NCBI RefSeq assembly: GCF_900111985.1
Contig: NZ_FOKI01000014.1
Location: forward strand, 41,250-105,249
Reading direction: 5' to 3'
From: Clostridium frigidicarnis
GTDB lineage: Bacteria > Bacillota > Clostridia > Clostridiales > Clostridiaceae
DNA: 64,000 bases
Part shown: positions 36,488-45,733 of the stretch, in pieces
Layout of the letters: the number at the start of each line of letters is the position of its first letter
Position numbering within the stretch: position 1 is the first letter of the stretch
Notes under the pieces: generated by a model
The model's input: only the letters and a program-made list of their open reading frames with translations
Databases searched by the model: none
Told to the model about the DNA's origin: nothing
Translations under genes and position numbers: made by a program

Positions 36488-38407
36488 TTATTTATTTCTT
36501 TTTTGTTCTTCTATTTTTTCTGCTAATTCGTTTAAGTATTCCCATCTTCCCATCTTCTCTTCTAATAATGCCTCTTTCTTTTCTTTCTCTTCTAATAATT
36601 CTTGAAGCTTTACAAAGTCACTTGTTGTTGTTTTGATTTGATTTTCTATGTTTTCTATTTTTTCTTCTATAGATTCTATCACACTATCAATTTCATCAAA
36701 TTCCCTTTGTTCATTAAATGAAAACTTTAATGGTTTCTCTTTTTTATTTTTGTTCACATCATTTGCTTTTTTATCCACAGATTTTTCGATTTTAGCACTA
36801 TTCTTTTCACATTCTGTGGATTTTTTTTCTTTAAGATAATCAGTATAATTTCCATTAAGCCTTTTAATTAATCCATTTCCCTCATATGAAAATATATTGT
36901 TACATATTCTATCTAAAAAATACCTGTCATGGGAAACTGTTATTACTGGTCCGTTAAATCCATCTATAAAATCCTCTAGTATTGTTAAGGTTGTTGTATC
37001 TAAGTCATTCGTAGGCTCATCTAAGAGTAATATATTTGGTGCAGACATAAGAATTCTTAAAAGATATAATCTTCTTTTTTCCCCACCTGATAATTTCCCT
37101 ATTGGAGTATATTGTGCTGTTGGAGTAAATAAAAATCTCTCAAGCATTTGAGATGCTGTTATTTTATCTCCATTTGATAAAGGTAAATATTCTCCAACCT
37201 CCTTAACATAATCTATAACTCTAAGAGAATCATCCATGTGATATGTTTCTTGAGAGAAGAATCCTATTTTTACAGTTTCTCCGATCTCTATAGATCCACT
37301 ATCAACCACTTCTTCTCCATTTATTATTTTCATAAGAGTTGATTTTCCTTCTCCGTTTGGTCCAACTATTCCTATTCTATCATTTTTCAATAAAATATAA
37401 GAAAAATCTCTTATACAAACTTTATCTCCAAAAGCTTTGCTTATTTCATTGATTTCTACTATTTTATTACCAAGTCTTGATCCAACAACTGAAAGTTCAA
37501 GTTGTTCCTGATTTTCACTTACCATATCATCTTTTAAATCTTCAAATCTATCTATTCTTGCTTTTTGTTTTGTAGTTCTAGCTTTAGCCCCTCTTCTTAT
37601 CCAAGCTAATTCTTTTCTATATAAGTTTTCTTTTTTTCGTTGTTCTGCAACTTCTAAGGTTTCTCTTTCTATTTTTTTCTCTAAAAATATACTATAGTTT
37701 CCTTCATATGCATATAATTTGCCATTACTTATTTCTATTATCCTATTAGTAACTCTATCTAGAAAATATCTATCATGAGTTATCATAAGTAGTGCACCTT
37801 TTCTAGAATTCAAATATTCTTCAAGCCAATCTATTGTTTCACTATCCATATGGTTTGTAGGCTCATCTAATATAAGTAATTCACATGGAGTTATTAAAGC
37901 ACTGGCTAATGCTACTCTTTTTCTTTGGCCCCCTGATAACTCTCCAATCTTAGCTGTAAAGTCGTTTATCCCAAGCTTTGTAAGAATTGTTTTAGCTTCG
38001 CTTTCAAGTGCCCAAAGATTTAATGTATCTATATCACTTTGGATCTTTATAAGTATATTTTGCAATGTATTATCTCCAGTAGATACCTTATGTAATACTT
38101 CCTCATATTCTTTTAAAAGTTTCATTTCTTTAGAATTACCCTTAAATACTTGCTCCAACACTGTTGCATTAAAATCAAATTCTGGGTTTTGAGATAAGTA
38201 TTCTATTCTTACACTATTGCCCTTAACTATATTTCCTGTATCTGAATGTTCAACACCTGCAATGATTTTTAAAAATGTTGACTTACCTGTACCATTTATT
38301 CCTATGATACCTATTTTATCTCCTTCATTTATTCCTAAAGATATATTATCAAAAAGTATTTTTTCACTGTAACTTTTACTTAAATTTTCTATAGTAATTA
38401 AATTCAT
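36488..38407 (-). CDS. ABC-F family ATPase, Uup-like
   Basis: 639 residues, two ABC domains without membrane segments. Walker A GINGTGKST (near 37) and GPNGEGKST (near 350); signatures LSGGQRKRVALA (near 156) and LSGGEKRRLYLL (near 442); Walker B LLILDEPTNHMD and ILLLDEPTNDLD. The linker (about 240-310) has the Uup-type ELAWIRRGAKARTTKQKARI segment, and the C-terminus (about 540-639) is a charged coiled coil. ABC-F proteins bind the ribosomal E site and rescue or tune translation; Uup also affects DNA transposon excision in E. coli. Antibiotic resistance is not implied by this subtype. Confidence 0.92.
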   Translation of the reverse strand: MNLITIENLSKSYSEKILFDNISLGINEGDKIGIIGINGTGKSTFLKIIAGVEHSDTGNIVKGNSVRIEYLSQNPEFDFNATVLEQVFKGNSKEMKLLKEYEEVLHKVSTGDNTLQNILIKIQSDIDTLNLWALESEAKTILTKLGINDFTAKIGELSGGQRKRVALASALITPCELLILDEPTNHMDSETIDWLEEYLNSRKGALLMITHDRYFLDRVTNRIIEISNGKLYAYEGNYSIFLEKKIERETLEVAEQRKKENLYRKELAWIRRGAKARTTKQKARIDRFEDLKDDMVSENQEQLELSVVGSRLGNKIVEINEISKAFGDKVCIRDFSYILLKNDRIGIVGPNGEGKSTLMKIINGEEVVDSGSIEIGETVKIGFFSQETYHMDDSLRVIDYVKEVGEYLPLSNGDKITASQMLERFLFTPTAQYTPIGKLSGGEKRRLYLLRILMSAPNILLLDEPTNDLDTTTLTILEDFIDGFNGPVITVSHDRYFLDRICNNIFSYEGNGLIKRLNGNYTDYLKEKKSTECEKNSAKIEKSVDKKANDVNKNKKEKPLKFSFNEQREFDEIDSVIESIEEKIENIENQIKTTTSDFVKLQELLEEKEKKEALLEEKMGRWEYLNELAEKIEEQKRNK

Positions 38408-38481
38408 AAGTTCTCCTTCCTTATGTACGTATTGTCATATAAACAATATACAACATGAGCTTTTTTTAAACAACATCTATA

Positions 38482-38550
38482 AGGCACATAAAAGAAAATA
38501 ATAAGTCAAATATACTAGCATACTAACTTGTTATTTTTTTGAATGTACCT
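38482..38550 (+). repeat. P1 palindromic element, copy 7 (69-bp internally deleted form)
   Basis: AGGCACATAAAAGAAAATAA ... TTTTTTTGAATGTACCT. As in copy 5, the left end is joined to the inner right arm (ATACTAGCATACTAAC). It lies between the divergent ABC-F and methyltransferase genes. Confidence 0.87.
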
Positions 38551-38619
38551 AAATTGATTATTTATATTAATTTTGTGGTATAATTCTAACAGTAATTTAA
38601 GTATGAGGAGATGAATATT

Positions 38620-39795
38620 TTGGCTTGTAAGTTTTTTTTACATAAAGGAATGGGCAAAAGAGTTATTAAGGGTCATCCTTGGGTATACTCAGATGAAATA
38701 AATATATATGATGGTGAATATACTAATGGCGATATAGTTGAAGTATATACAGATAAAGGTCAATTTTTAGGAAAAGGCTACATAAATGACGCTTCTAAAA
38801 TGGCTATAAGAATAATGACAAGAGATTTAGATGAGGAAATAAATGAAGATTTCTTTAAGAGAAAAATGAAAGCAGCTTGGGATTATAGAGTTAAGGTTAT
38901 AGATACATCAAGCTGTAGATTTGTTTTTGGGGAAGCTGATTTTTTACCTGGTCTTACTATAGACAAATTTGAAAATTATTACGTAATCCAACTTTCAACT
39001 TTAGGTATGGATAAATACAAAGATACTATTGTTAAAATATTAGTTGAAGATTATAATGCCAAAGGTGTTTATGAAAGAAGTGACATTGGTACAAGAGAAC
39101 TTGAAGGCTTAGAGCAAACAAAAGGATTTTTAACAGAACCTTTCGATACTAATGTTGAAATAATAGAAAATGGTGTTAAATACATAGTTGACTTAGCTAA
39201 TGGTCAAAAAACAGGTTTCTTTTTAGATCAAAAAGAAAATAGAGCTGCAATACATAGAATTTGTAAAGATGCTGAAGTTTTAGATTGCTTTACACACACT
39301 GGTTCATTTGCTTTAAATGCTGGTATTGCAGGTGCCAAATCTGTTTTAGGAGTAGATGTATCTCAACATGCAATTGATTGTGCAACTACAAATGCTAAAC
39401 TTAATAATCTTGATGATGTTGTTAAATTTGAATGTCATAATGCATTTGATGTTCTTCCTCAATGGTCAAGAGAAGGCAGACAATTTGATGTTGTTATATT
39501 AGATCCTCCTGCATTTACAAAGTCAAGAAATGCAGTAAAAGGAGCAACTAGAGGTTATAAAGAAATAAACCTTAGAGGCTTAAAAATGGTTAAACCAGGT
39601 GGATATTTTATAACTTGCTCTTGTTCACACTACATGAAAGAGGATCTTTTGAGAAAAACAATAGCTGATGCTGCTGTAGATGCTAAAAGATGCTTAAGAC
39701 AAGTGGAATTTAGAACTCAATCTTGTGATCATCCTATACTTTGGAATTCAGATGAATCATACTACTTAAAATTCTTCGTATTCCAAGTTTATTAA
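38620..39795 (+). CDS. RlmI-type 23S rRNA (cytosine-C5)-methyltransferase family protein
   Basis: 391 residues from the TTG at 38620, nine bases after GAGGAG; the ATG at 38611 touches that ribosome site and is too close. N-terminal PUA domain (MACKFFLHKGMGKRVIKGHPWVYSDEI), then a class I methyltransferase with motif I VLDCFTHTGSFALNAG (near 225), ILDPPAFTKSR (near 300) and the SAM-site end SCSHYMKEDL (near 345). RlmI in E. coli modifies C1962 of 23S rRNA; the family name is secure, the exact target is inferred. Monocistronic, followed by a large P2 hairpin. Confidence 0.87.
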   Translation: MACKFFLHKGMGKRVIKGHPWVYSDEINIYDGEYTNGDIVEVYTDKGQFLGKGYINDASKMAIRIMTRDLDEEINEDFFKRKMKAAWDYRVKVIDTSSCRFVFGEADFLPGLTIDKFENYYVIQLSTLGMDKYKDTIVKILVEDYNAKGVYERSDIGTRELEGLEQTKGFLTEPFDTNVEIIENGVKYIVDLANGQKTGFFLDQKENRAAIHRICKDAEVLDCFTHTGSFALNAGIAGAKSVLGVDVSQHAIDCATTNAKLNNLDDVVKFECHNAFDVLPQWSREGRQFDVVILDPPAFTKSRNAVKGATRGYKEINLRGLKMVKPGGYFITCSCSHYMKEDLLRKTIADAAVDAKRCLRQVEFRTQSCDHPILWNSDESYYLKFFVFQVY

Positions 39796-39814
39796 TAAGT
39801 AATTTCATCTAAAT

Positions 39815-40012
39815 AAAAAAGGAGTGGGTATAAGCAACGCAAACTCGCTGGCTGCACATATCATTCTAAGTTATAAAAAATATTTATGGCTAAATTCCAA
39901 TAACTCACTTTGCTCAAACAATTGGAATTCTTAACGCCATAAATATTTTTTATAACAAGAATGATTAATGCTCGCCAGATAGTTTGCTAATACTTATACC
40001 CACTCATTTTTA
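39815..40012. repeat. P2 giant nested hairpin (about 197 nt)
   Basis: Outer arm GAGTGGGTATAAGCAACGC pairs with the far arm ending TAATACTTATACCCACTC. A middle arm has TCGCTGGCTGCACATATCATTC against GAATGATTAATGCTCGCCAG. A perfect 20-bp stem follows (39871-39890 with 39936-39955), and the tip holds AATTCCAAT/ATTGGAATT. The AAAAA before and TTTTTAA after allow it to terminate transcription of the methyltransferase gene. Confidence 0.85.
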
Positions 40013-40099
40013 ATATATATCTATTTAAAAATAGAAACTCATAAAAGCATAATAACTTTATCTAAACACAAAAATAGAATTATAATAACCGTAAAAAAG

Positions 40100-40400
40100 C
40101 AAATTTCACCTAGTATTCTAAATAGAAAAAAATATATTACTTACTACGTTCAACAATTGAAGTTCTTAACAGAAGCAATATTTTTTCACTAAGAATACTT
40201 GCGATTCATATAATAGTTTACTATCACTTATCATTCTATTTTCATTAAGATAATTTTATATTATAAAAATGTTCATCTAAAATACAACTTAATGTCAAAT
40301 CAGGTCTAATCAACTTAAACTAGCTGACTGTTCATATCATTCTAAGTTTCCAAACAACGTGAAAAAAACATCATTAACTTATCACTTGTCACTATTTAAA
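40100..40400. repeat. Degraded P2 copies
   Basis: A decayed second unit (about 40107-40240) keeps CAACAATTGAAGTTCTTAAC and AATATTTTTTCACTAAGAAT. A third left arm follows at about 40298-40345 (AACTAGCTGACTGTTCATAT, CATTCTAAGTT). No gene is visible in 39796-40403. Confidence 0.6.
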
Positions 40401-40403
40401 GTT

Positions 40404-41111
40404 CTATATAATAATCTCTCCATTTTCATAAAAAGGAACTATATCTAGTATGTCCTTTTTCATACAATAACCTAAATCCTCTTCTAATCCAAGACTTTTA
40501 ATAATATTATAATGTCTTGCATTAACTATAAATGATTGAATATCTTCATGGCTTTCATATATATGTTTTGCTGTAAATGCTACATCTGTTAAATCTACAT
40601 TATCATTTTCTTCTAGAAGTTTTATCATATATCCTGCACATATGAAATCATCCATAGAAAACTGTCCTTGGGTTCCTGCATTAACAAATACAACATCATT
40701 ATCTAATTCTATTATTCTTTTTGCTATAGCTTTAGCATTTATCATAGCACCTATTAATAGATTTTTTGCATTTTCACAACCCTTTATTGCTCTTGTCCCA
40801 TTGCTTGTAGTCATTATAACTACCTTATCATTTACAAGTTCCTTTACATATTCAAGTGGTGAATTAGATAAGTCAAATCCCTCTATCTTTACTGCTCTTC
40901 TTTCTCCACCAAGTATAAAATTCTTCCTATTATCTTTGCTATACTCTAATGCTTCTTCTACTGTTAAAAATGGAATTACTTTTTTTGCTCCATTATTTAG
41001 TGCCGTAGTTATTACTGATGTTGCTCTAAGCATATCTATAACAACCACTGTTTTTCCCTTTGTTTTTACTTCACTTATATCATCAGCTGATATAATTAAA
41101 TCAATCTTCAT
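40404..41111 (-). CDS. comB: 2-phosphosulfolactate phosphatase family protein (ComB)
   Basis: 235 residues. VVVIDMLRATSVITTALNNGA (near 22), MTTSNGTRAIKGCENA (near 99) and VNAGTQGQFSMDDFICAGYM (near 143) are ComB hallmarks. In methanogens ComB removes phosphate from 2-phosphosulfolactate in coenzyme M synthesis; many bacteria carry comB without the rest of that pathway, and no comA, comC, comD or comE is in view. Its ATG lies one nucleotide after the stop of the PucR-type regulator gene, so the two are translationally linked. Confidence 0.88.
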   Translation of the reverse strand: MKIDLIISADDISEVKTKGKTVVVIDMLRATSVITTALNNGAKKVIPFLTVEEALEYSKDNRKNFILGGERRAVKIEGFDLSNSPLEYVKELVNDKVVIMTTSNGTRAIKGCENAKNLLIGAMINAKAIAKRIIELDNDVVFVNAGTQGQFSMDDFICAGYMIKLLEENDNVDLTDVAFTAKHIYESHEDIQSFIVNARHYNIIKSLGLEEDLGYCMKKDILDIVPFYENGEIII

Positions 41112-41112
41112 G

Positions 41113-42057
41113 TTACTCTATCCCCTTCCAAATTAAAAATGCTATTGTAAATACTGTGGCATCTTTAAAAATTCTTATATCATAACCTGTATCTTTTGAT
41201 AGTTTATCTAATCTATATATTAAAGTATTTCTATGTATATATAAATTTTTAGCTGATTCACTTATATTTAAATTGCAATTTATAAATTCTTCAATTGTGT
41301 TTATCATTTCTTCATCAAGACTATCAAATGTCTCTTTAAATTCATTTAAGTATTGTTTTTTTATATTATCATCTATATTAAATATAACTTTTTCAAAAAA
41401 CATTTCATTATAACTATATATTTCATCTTTATTACTTATTTTCTCACCTAATATCATTGCATCCTTAGCTTCCTCATAAGATATTTTAAAATCTTCTACA
41501 CTAAAGGAATCATGACCATAACTTATAGCACATTTACAACATAACTTACTACTTAATAATTCTTTTATTATTTTGCATTCTAATTTTTTATTTTCAAACA
41601 TACCAATGACTATTAAACTTTCATCGTATATCATACTAGTGATTTTATTTTCATCATATTTCTCTTTTAAAATATTTAATGCCTCATACTTGCTGCCATC
41701 AACATTTATAATCATTAAAGTACAGCCACCTTTTAAAAATGGCTCTATTGCATTAATTTTTTCCAAGTATACTTTATTTCCTTGTATTACATCCGTAAAA
41801 AATTGCTCTCTTAAACAAAATAGTTCAGAGTATTTATTTTCAATATAATACTTTAAAATAGATAAACAAGCTTCTTCACTTTTCTTTACCCTTAGTATAT
41901 ACTTATCATCTCCTAAACTCAATTCGGTACATGAGCTATTTTCTTTATCTATATCTAATCCACAATAATAAATATCTTCTTTATCCTTCCATTCAATACT
42001 AAACATCATGTTAGTATCTACTGATAATTCCCTTAAGAAGTCTTTAAAGTAATACAC
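41113..42057 (-). CDS. PucR/CdaR-type transcriptional regulator
   Basis: 314 residues. The C-terminal helix-turn-helix (about 255-314) is of the PucR type: NLNISESAKNLYIHRNTLIYRLDKLS. The middle (about 130-230) resembles a degenerate GGDEF-like domain, as in CdaR proteins. The N-terminus has several cysteines and no clear ligand-binding fold. Such regulators usually sense a small acid and control adjacent genes, so it may regulate comB, with which it overlaps in an operon. The effector is unknown. Confidence 0.8.
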   Translation of the reverse strand: MYYFKDFLRELSVDTNMMFSIEWKDKEDIYYCGLDIDKENSSCTELSLGDDKYILRVKKSEEACLSILKYYIENKYSELFCLREQFFTDVIQGNKVYLEKINAIEPFLKGGCTLMIINVDGSKYEALNILKEKYDENKITSMIYDESLIVIGMFENKKLECKIIKELLSSKLCCKCAISYGHDSFSVEDFKISYEEAKDAMILGEKISNKDEIYSYNEMFFEKVIFNIDDNIKKQYLNEFKETFDSLDEEMINTIEEFINCNLNISESAKNLYIHRNTLIYRLDKLSKDTGYDIRIFKDATVFTIAFLIWKGIE

Positions 42058-42194
42058 CCATATCCCCCCTATGTATATCTTAATACTGTATTAGTTGCTA
42101 TATATGGAATTTATTCACTTAAATATTACCATATACCTGTTTATTTGTGAAATTACTTCCTTAATTATAGTATCAAAATCTAAGTAAATAAAAT

Positions 42195-42253
42195 AAAAAA
42201 TGCTTAATAATCCTTCATAATAATAAAATTATTAAAGATTTTAAGCATTTTTT
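42195..42253 (-). terminator. Terminator after the radical SAM gene
   Basis: AAAAAATGCTTA (42195-42206) pairs with TAAGCATTTTTT (42242-42253), with an inner AATAATCCTT/AAAGATT stem, six T on the minus strand. Confidence 0.8.
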
Positions 42254-42257
42254 AAAA

Positions 42258-43184
42258 TTAATCTATATATTTTCCTTGATATAAATCATTATCTTCTAAA
42301 TATTTATCTATTGCATTTAATACTTCCCATTTTTTAAGACTCCACATGGGTCCTATTAACTTATCTCTTGGTGCATCTCCTGTTAACCTATGTATAACTA
42401 CATCTTTGGGTAGTAAACAAATAGCTTCACATATAAGCTTTACATATTCATCCTTTTCTAAAAATTTTAACTTCCCTTCTTCATAATCTTTCACCATTGC
42501 AGTTTCCTCCATCAAGTGAAGGAGATGCAATTTTATTCCTTGTATATCTTTTGATATAACATACTTTACTGTATTCAACATATCTTCTGGGTTTTCTTCT
42601 GGTAATCCAAATATAGTGTGTACAACAACCTCTATATTTCTTTTTCTAAGGCCCTCTATTGCTTTATCAAACACATCTCTATCATAACCTCTATTAAAAT
42701 TTCTACCTATATCATCTCTAGATGTTTGAAACCCTAACTCTACCCATAAATATATTTTTTCACTAAACTCCTTAAGTAAATCTAAAATATCCTCCTCTAA
42801 GCAATCTGGTCTTGTTGCAATTGCTAATGCTACAACACCTTCTTCTTTTATAGCTTCATTATATTTTTTTCTTAGTTCCTCTACTGTACCATAAGTATTT
42901 GTATAAGCCTGAAAATAAGCTATATATTTTTCTCCATTCCACTTTTTCCTCATCATATTTTTTATATTATAAAATTGATCAGTTATTGAAATACTACTAT
43001 TTCCTGCAAAATCTCCTGATCCTTTGGAACTACAAAATGTACATCCTCCTATAGAAACTTTTCCATCTCTGTTAGGACAAGTAAACCCTCCATCTAAAGA
43101 TATCTTAAAAACCTTTTCTCCAAACTTCTCTCTTAAAAAATAATTTAAGCTTTTATATCTTTTTTCTCCCCACATTTTCTTCAT
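42258..43184 (-). CDS. TIGR01212-family radical SAM protein (YhcC-like)
   Basis: 308 residues. The unusual radical SAM cluster spacing is seen in CPNRDGKVSIGGCTFCSSKG (C at about 30, 42 and 45), as expected for the YhcC/TIGR01212 branch. Also present are YFQAYTNTYG (near 92) and IATRPDCLEEDIL (near 125), shared with Elp3-like radical enzymes, and HTIFGLPEENPEDML (near 195). It uses SAM and a [4Fe-4S] cluster; its substrate is not established. Transcribed alone. Confidence 0.9.
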   Translation of the reverse strand: MKKMWGEKRYKSLNYFLREKFGEKVFKISLDGGFTCPNRDGKVSIGGCTFCSSKGSGDFAGNSSISITDQFYNIKNMMRKKWNGEKYIAYFQAYTNTYGTVEELRKKYNEAIKEEGVVALAIATRPDCLEEDILDLLKEFSEKIYLWVELGFQTSRDDIGRNFNRGYDRDVFDKAIEGLRKRNIEVVVHTIFGLPEENPEDMLNTVKYVISKDIQGIKLHLLHLMEETAMVKDYEEGKLKFLEKDEYVKLICEAICLLPKDVVIHRLTGDAPRDKLIGPMWSLKKWEVLNAIDKYLEDNDLYQGKYID

Positions 43185-43249
43185 ATTATATTCCTTTCAT
43201 TTATCTGATGTATTCACCTATATACCATTACCCTCTTACAAGGTGTTGA

Positions 43250-43342
43250 ATAACAAGGTTATATACTCCTAGATTACCTCATCTCACATCCAGATGATTT
43301 TAAAAATACCATCTGAATGAAGATTAGTTCTATAAATTCTTA
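43250..43342. repeat. P4 repeat, copy 2
   Basis: CCTAGATTACCTCATCTCAC, CATCCAGATGATTTTAAAAA, ACCATCTGAATGAAGATTAG and TTCTATAAATTCT. The arms CAGATGATTTT and AATACCATCTG can pair. It lies between the lipoprotein gene stop and the radical SAM gene start. Confidence 0.6.
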
Positions 43343-43359
43343 CTATCTATTAGTATAAA

Positions 43360-44400
43360 TTATAATTTCTCTATTTCAAAGTCTTCTAACTCCATCTCAT
43401 AATTTCCATCTTTTTCATCTTCCCCTTGTTTTGACTTAACATCAAAAATTAACTTATCAAGCTTAAACTTTGAAAACACAACATCATACTTTGACTTCGG
43501 AAATTCTTCCTCTAAAGTTTTAGAAACAACTTCCCCCGATTCTGCATTGTAACATTTTAGAAATTTTTCATTGCCTTCATATTGAACAGCTAAAAATTTT
43601 TCTCTTTTACAAAAAGCCATTTCCTTTATCTTTACATCATCCACTAAATCTATATTCGTAATTTTTTTGCCTATTGGTATTTCTTTAGGGGTCATTTTTT
43701 TACTCTCCCCACTACTTTGTTGACCTTGCTCTTCTCCTTCAGTTGGAACTGAATCCTCTATCTCTACTATACCAACATAGCTTGCTTTATCACTAGATGA
43801 TATTGCCATTTTATTTCCAGAAAAACTCAAACTTATTACATCAAAACTCTCTCTTGGCACATCTATTTTATTAAACTTAGCTACATCATCCTTATAATAT
43901 GTATATGAAGGCATCTTTTCGAGATCTATTACAAGTTGAGTTTTTACAGCGTCTTTTTGCCTTAATCTTATTTCATCTTTATCCATAAAAGCCTCTTTAA
44001 TATTAGTTGCCCCTATATCACTTATTTTATATTCATCATCTATCTTTTCAACTTTAATGCTTACTTCCTCTACTACAGAATATGGATTTTCATCTAAAAA
44101 AGATGATGAGCTAACTTTAAATAATGCTGCACTTCCAGCTAACATAGAATCTTCCATATTCCATCCGCTTGTTTTTAATTTAGACTTTTCTGGAGTCTTA
44201 AGCTTCTCTAATTGTTCATCAGCTAAAAATGTTTTTGCTTTATCTAAATCGTTAAGTTCAATGGCATCCATGTATTTTTCAAGTACATCTTGAGCTTCCC
44301 TTGAATTGAACTCATTATCATTATGTTGCTTACCACTAGAACATGAAACTAATATGCATATTATACTTAAAATCATTATAATATAAGAACCTTTTTTCAT
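43360..44400 (-). CDS. Lipoprotein of unknown function
   Basis: 346 residues with a clear lipoprotein signal: KKGSYIIMILSIICILVSC with a lipobox cysteine at residue 20. The mature part starts with a helical domain (about 35-145) resembling the DUF4878/NTF2-like lumazine-type folds of clostridial lipoproteins (AQDVLEKYMDAIELNDLDKA), and a second half (about 170-346) with a Ser/Gly/Glu-rich loop (PTEGEEQGQQSSGESK). No binding motif is recognised. It would be anchored to the outer face of the membrane. Confidence 0.75.
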   Translation of the reverse strand: MKKGSYIIMILSIICILVSCSSGKQHNDNEFNSREAQDVLEKYMDAIELNDLDKAKTFLADEQLEKLKTPEKSKLKTSGWNMEDSMLAGSAALFKVSSSSFLDENPYSVVEEVSIKVEKIDDEYKISDIGATNIKEAFMDKDEIRLRQKDAVKTQLVIDLEKMPSYTYYKDDVAKFNKIDVPRESFDVISLSFSGNKMAISSSDKASYVGIVEIEDSVPTEGEEQGQQSSGESKKMTPKEIPIGKKITNIDLVDDVKIKEMAFCKREKFLAVQYEGNEKFLKCYNAESGEVVSKTLEEEFPKSKYDVVFSKFKLDKLIFDVKSKQGEDEKDGNYEMELEDFEIEKL

Positions 44401-44520
44401 AAAAACTCCTCCTTATTTAAATTATCTATAATATGTTTCCAAAAAAACATAATATAAATTCATTTTTCCTTTATATAAGTTATATATTATACAGATAATC
44501 ATTTTTAGGAGGGATTACTA

Positions 44521-45570
44521 TTGAAAAAGAGCTCAACGTTGGTTTTTCAATGTGCTGCTGTATTTATTGGTACAGTAGTTGGTGCGGGCTTAGCTTCCGG
44601 TAAAGAAATAACTCAATTTTTCACATCTTATGGATTTGCTAGTTTTTTTGGCATAATTGCATGTGGACTTCTATATATACTTATAAGTAGCTTAATTGCC
44701 TCTATAAGTATAAAATATGATCTAAATTCATATAACGAATTTATAACTTTTGTAAGTCCAGGGTTTCTTGGAAAAATAATTGATTTTATAACAACTTTAT
44801 TTCTTATTAGTAGTGCAGCTATAATTTTAGCTGGTAGTGGAGCACTTCTCCATCAATATTTTGGAGTTTCTAGGTGGGTAGGTATTTTTTTAATGGCACT
44901 GCTTTCATCATTAGTTCTATTAAAAGATACCTCTGGTCTAATTAAAATTAACAGCTTTATAGTACCATCATTAATAACTATTATTGTATCAATATTTATT
45001 TTGTATACAATATTTTGTAAGGATATGATTAGTCTTAACCATCTAATCTCAACTCCTCATCCTAAAAATAACTGGTTCATATCTAGCCTTTTATATGCCG
45101 GTTTTAATTTACTTTGTTGTAGTGGTGTACTTGTTCCTTTAAGTAAGGAAATGAAGGATGAAAAAAACATAATTAGTGGCCTAATAATAGGCTCTGTAGT
45201 TCTTTCTATACTTTGTGTTCTTATAAACATAATGCTAATGTCAAATATACCGTATATATATGAGTATGAAATTCCACTACTATATATAAGTAATAGATTT
45301 GGTAAAATAGTTCAGATAGTATTATTAGTTATTATATGGTGTGAAATGTTTTCAACTGAAGTTTCTGACATATATAGTATTGCTAAAACCTTAGAGACAA
45401 AATTTAAAATTTCCTTTAAAAAAGGTATTTTTATAGTACTTTTACTTGCTTTACCTATATCCCAGATAGGCTTTGGAAATTTAATATCCATTATATATCC
45501 ATTCTTTGGTGCTATAAGTTTAATATTTATGTTTCAACTATTATATTTCTTTTTTATAAAAGATAAATAA
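44521..45570 (+). CDS. YkvI family membrane transporter-like protein
   Basis: 349 residues with about ten membrane helices, starting with TTG seven bases after a strong AGGAGGG. The N-terminus FIGTVVGAGLASGKEITQFF matches the YkvI/GerAB-like APC-superfamily group, in which a broken first helix holds the substrate. Bacillus YkvI is uncharacterised; amino acid or ion transport is likely by fold. Divergent from the lipoprotein gene and convergent with the chemoreceptor gene. Confidence 0.85.
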   Translation: MKKSSTLVFQCAAVFIGTVVGAGLASGKEITQFFTSYGFASFFGIIACGLLYILISSLIASISIKYDLNSYNEFITFVSPGFLGKIIDFITTLFLISSAAIILAGSGALLHQYFGVSRWVGIFLMALLSSLVLLKDTSGLIKINSFIVPSLITIIVSIFILYTIFCKDMISLNHLISTPHPKNNWFISSLLYAGFNLLCCSGVLVPLSKEMKDEKNIISGLIIGSVVLSILCVLINIMLMSNIPYIYEYEIPLLYISNRFGKIVQIVLLVIIWCEMFSTEVSDIYSIAKTLETKFKISFKKGIFIVLLLALPISQIGFGNLISIIYPFFGAISLIFMFQLLYFFFIKDK

Positions 45571-45572
45571 TT

Positions 45573-45695
45573 TAAGTTACAAGTTAGTTAGTTACAAGTG
45601 ACAAGTTGGGGATGACTTTTCTACGAAAAGTCTAAAATTTAATTATTAGTTTTTCTGGACACCGGAATAAAACCTTCATTCACTTGTCACTGTCA
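45573..45695. repeat. P3 repeat (copy J)
   Basis: AAGTTACAAGTTAGTTAG, GTTACAAGTGACAAGTTGG, TTTTCTACGAAAAGTC and CACTTGTCACTGTCAC. It shares the CTACGAAAA core variant with copy G. Confidence 0.65.
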
Positions 45696-45698
45696 CTA

Positions 45699-45732
45699 AA
45701 AAAAGCTATCTCTTTAAAGAGATAGCTTTTTT
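45699..45732. terminator. Perfect palindromic bidirectional terminator
   Basis: Seventeen bases (45699-45715, AAAAAAGCTATCTCTTT) are exactly complementary to 45716-45732. It separates the convergent YkvI and chemoreceptor genes. Confidence 0.92.
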
Positions 45733-45733
45733 A

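Noticed and set aside
36488..38407. ABC-F protein as an antibiotic-resistance determinant
   Set aside because: The linker and C-terminal coiled coil are of the Uup housekeeping type rather than of Vga/Lsa/Optr-type resistance proteins.
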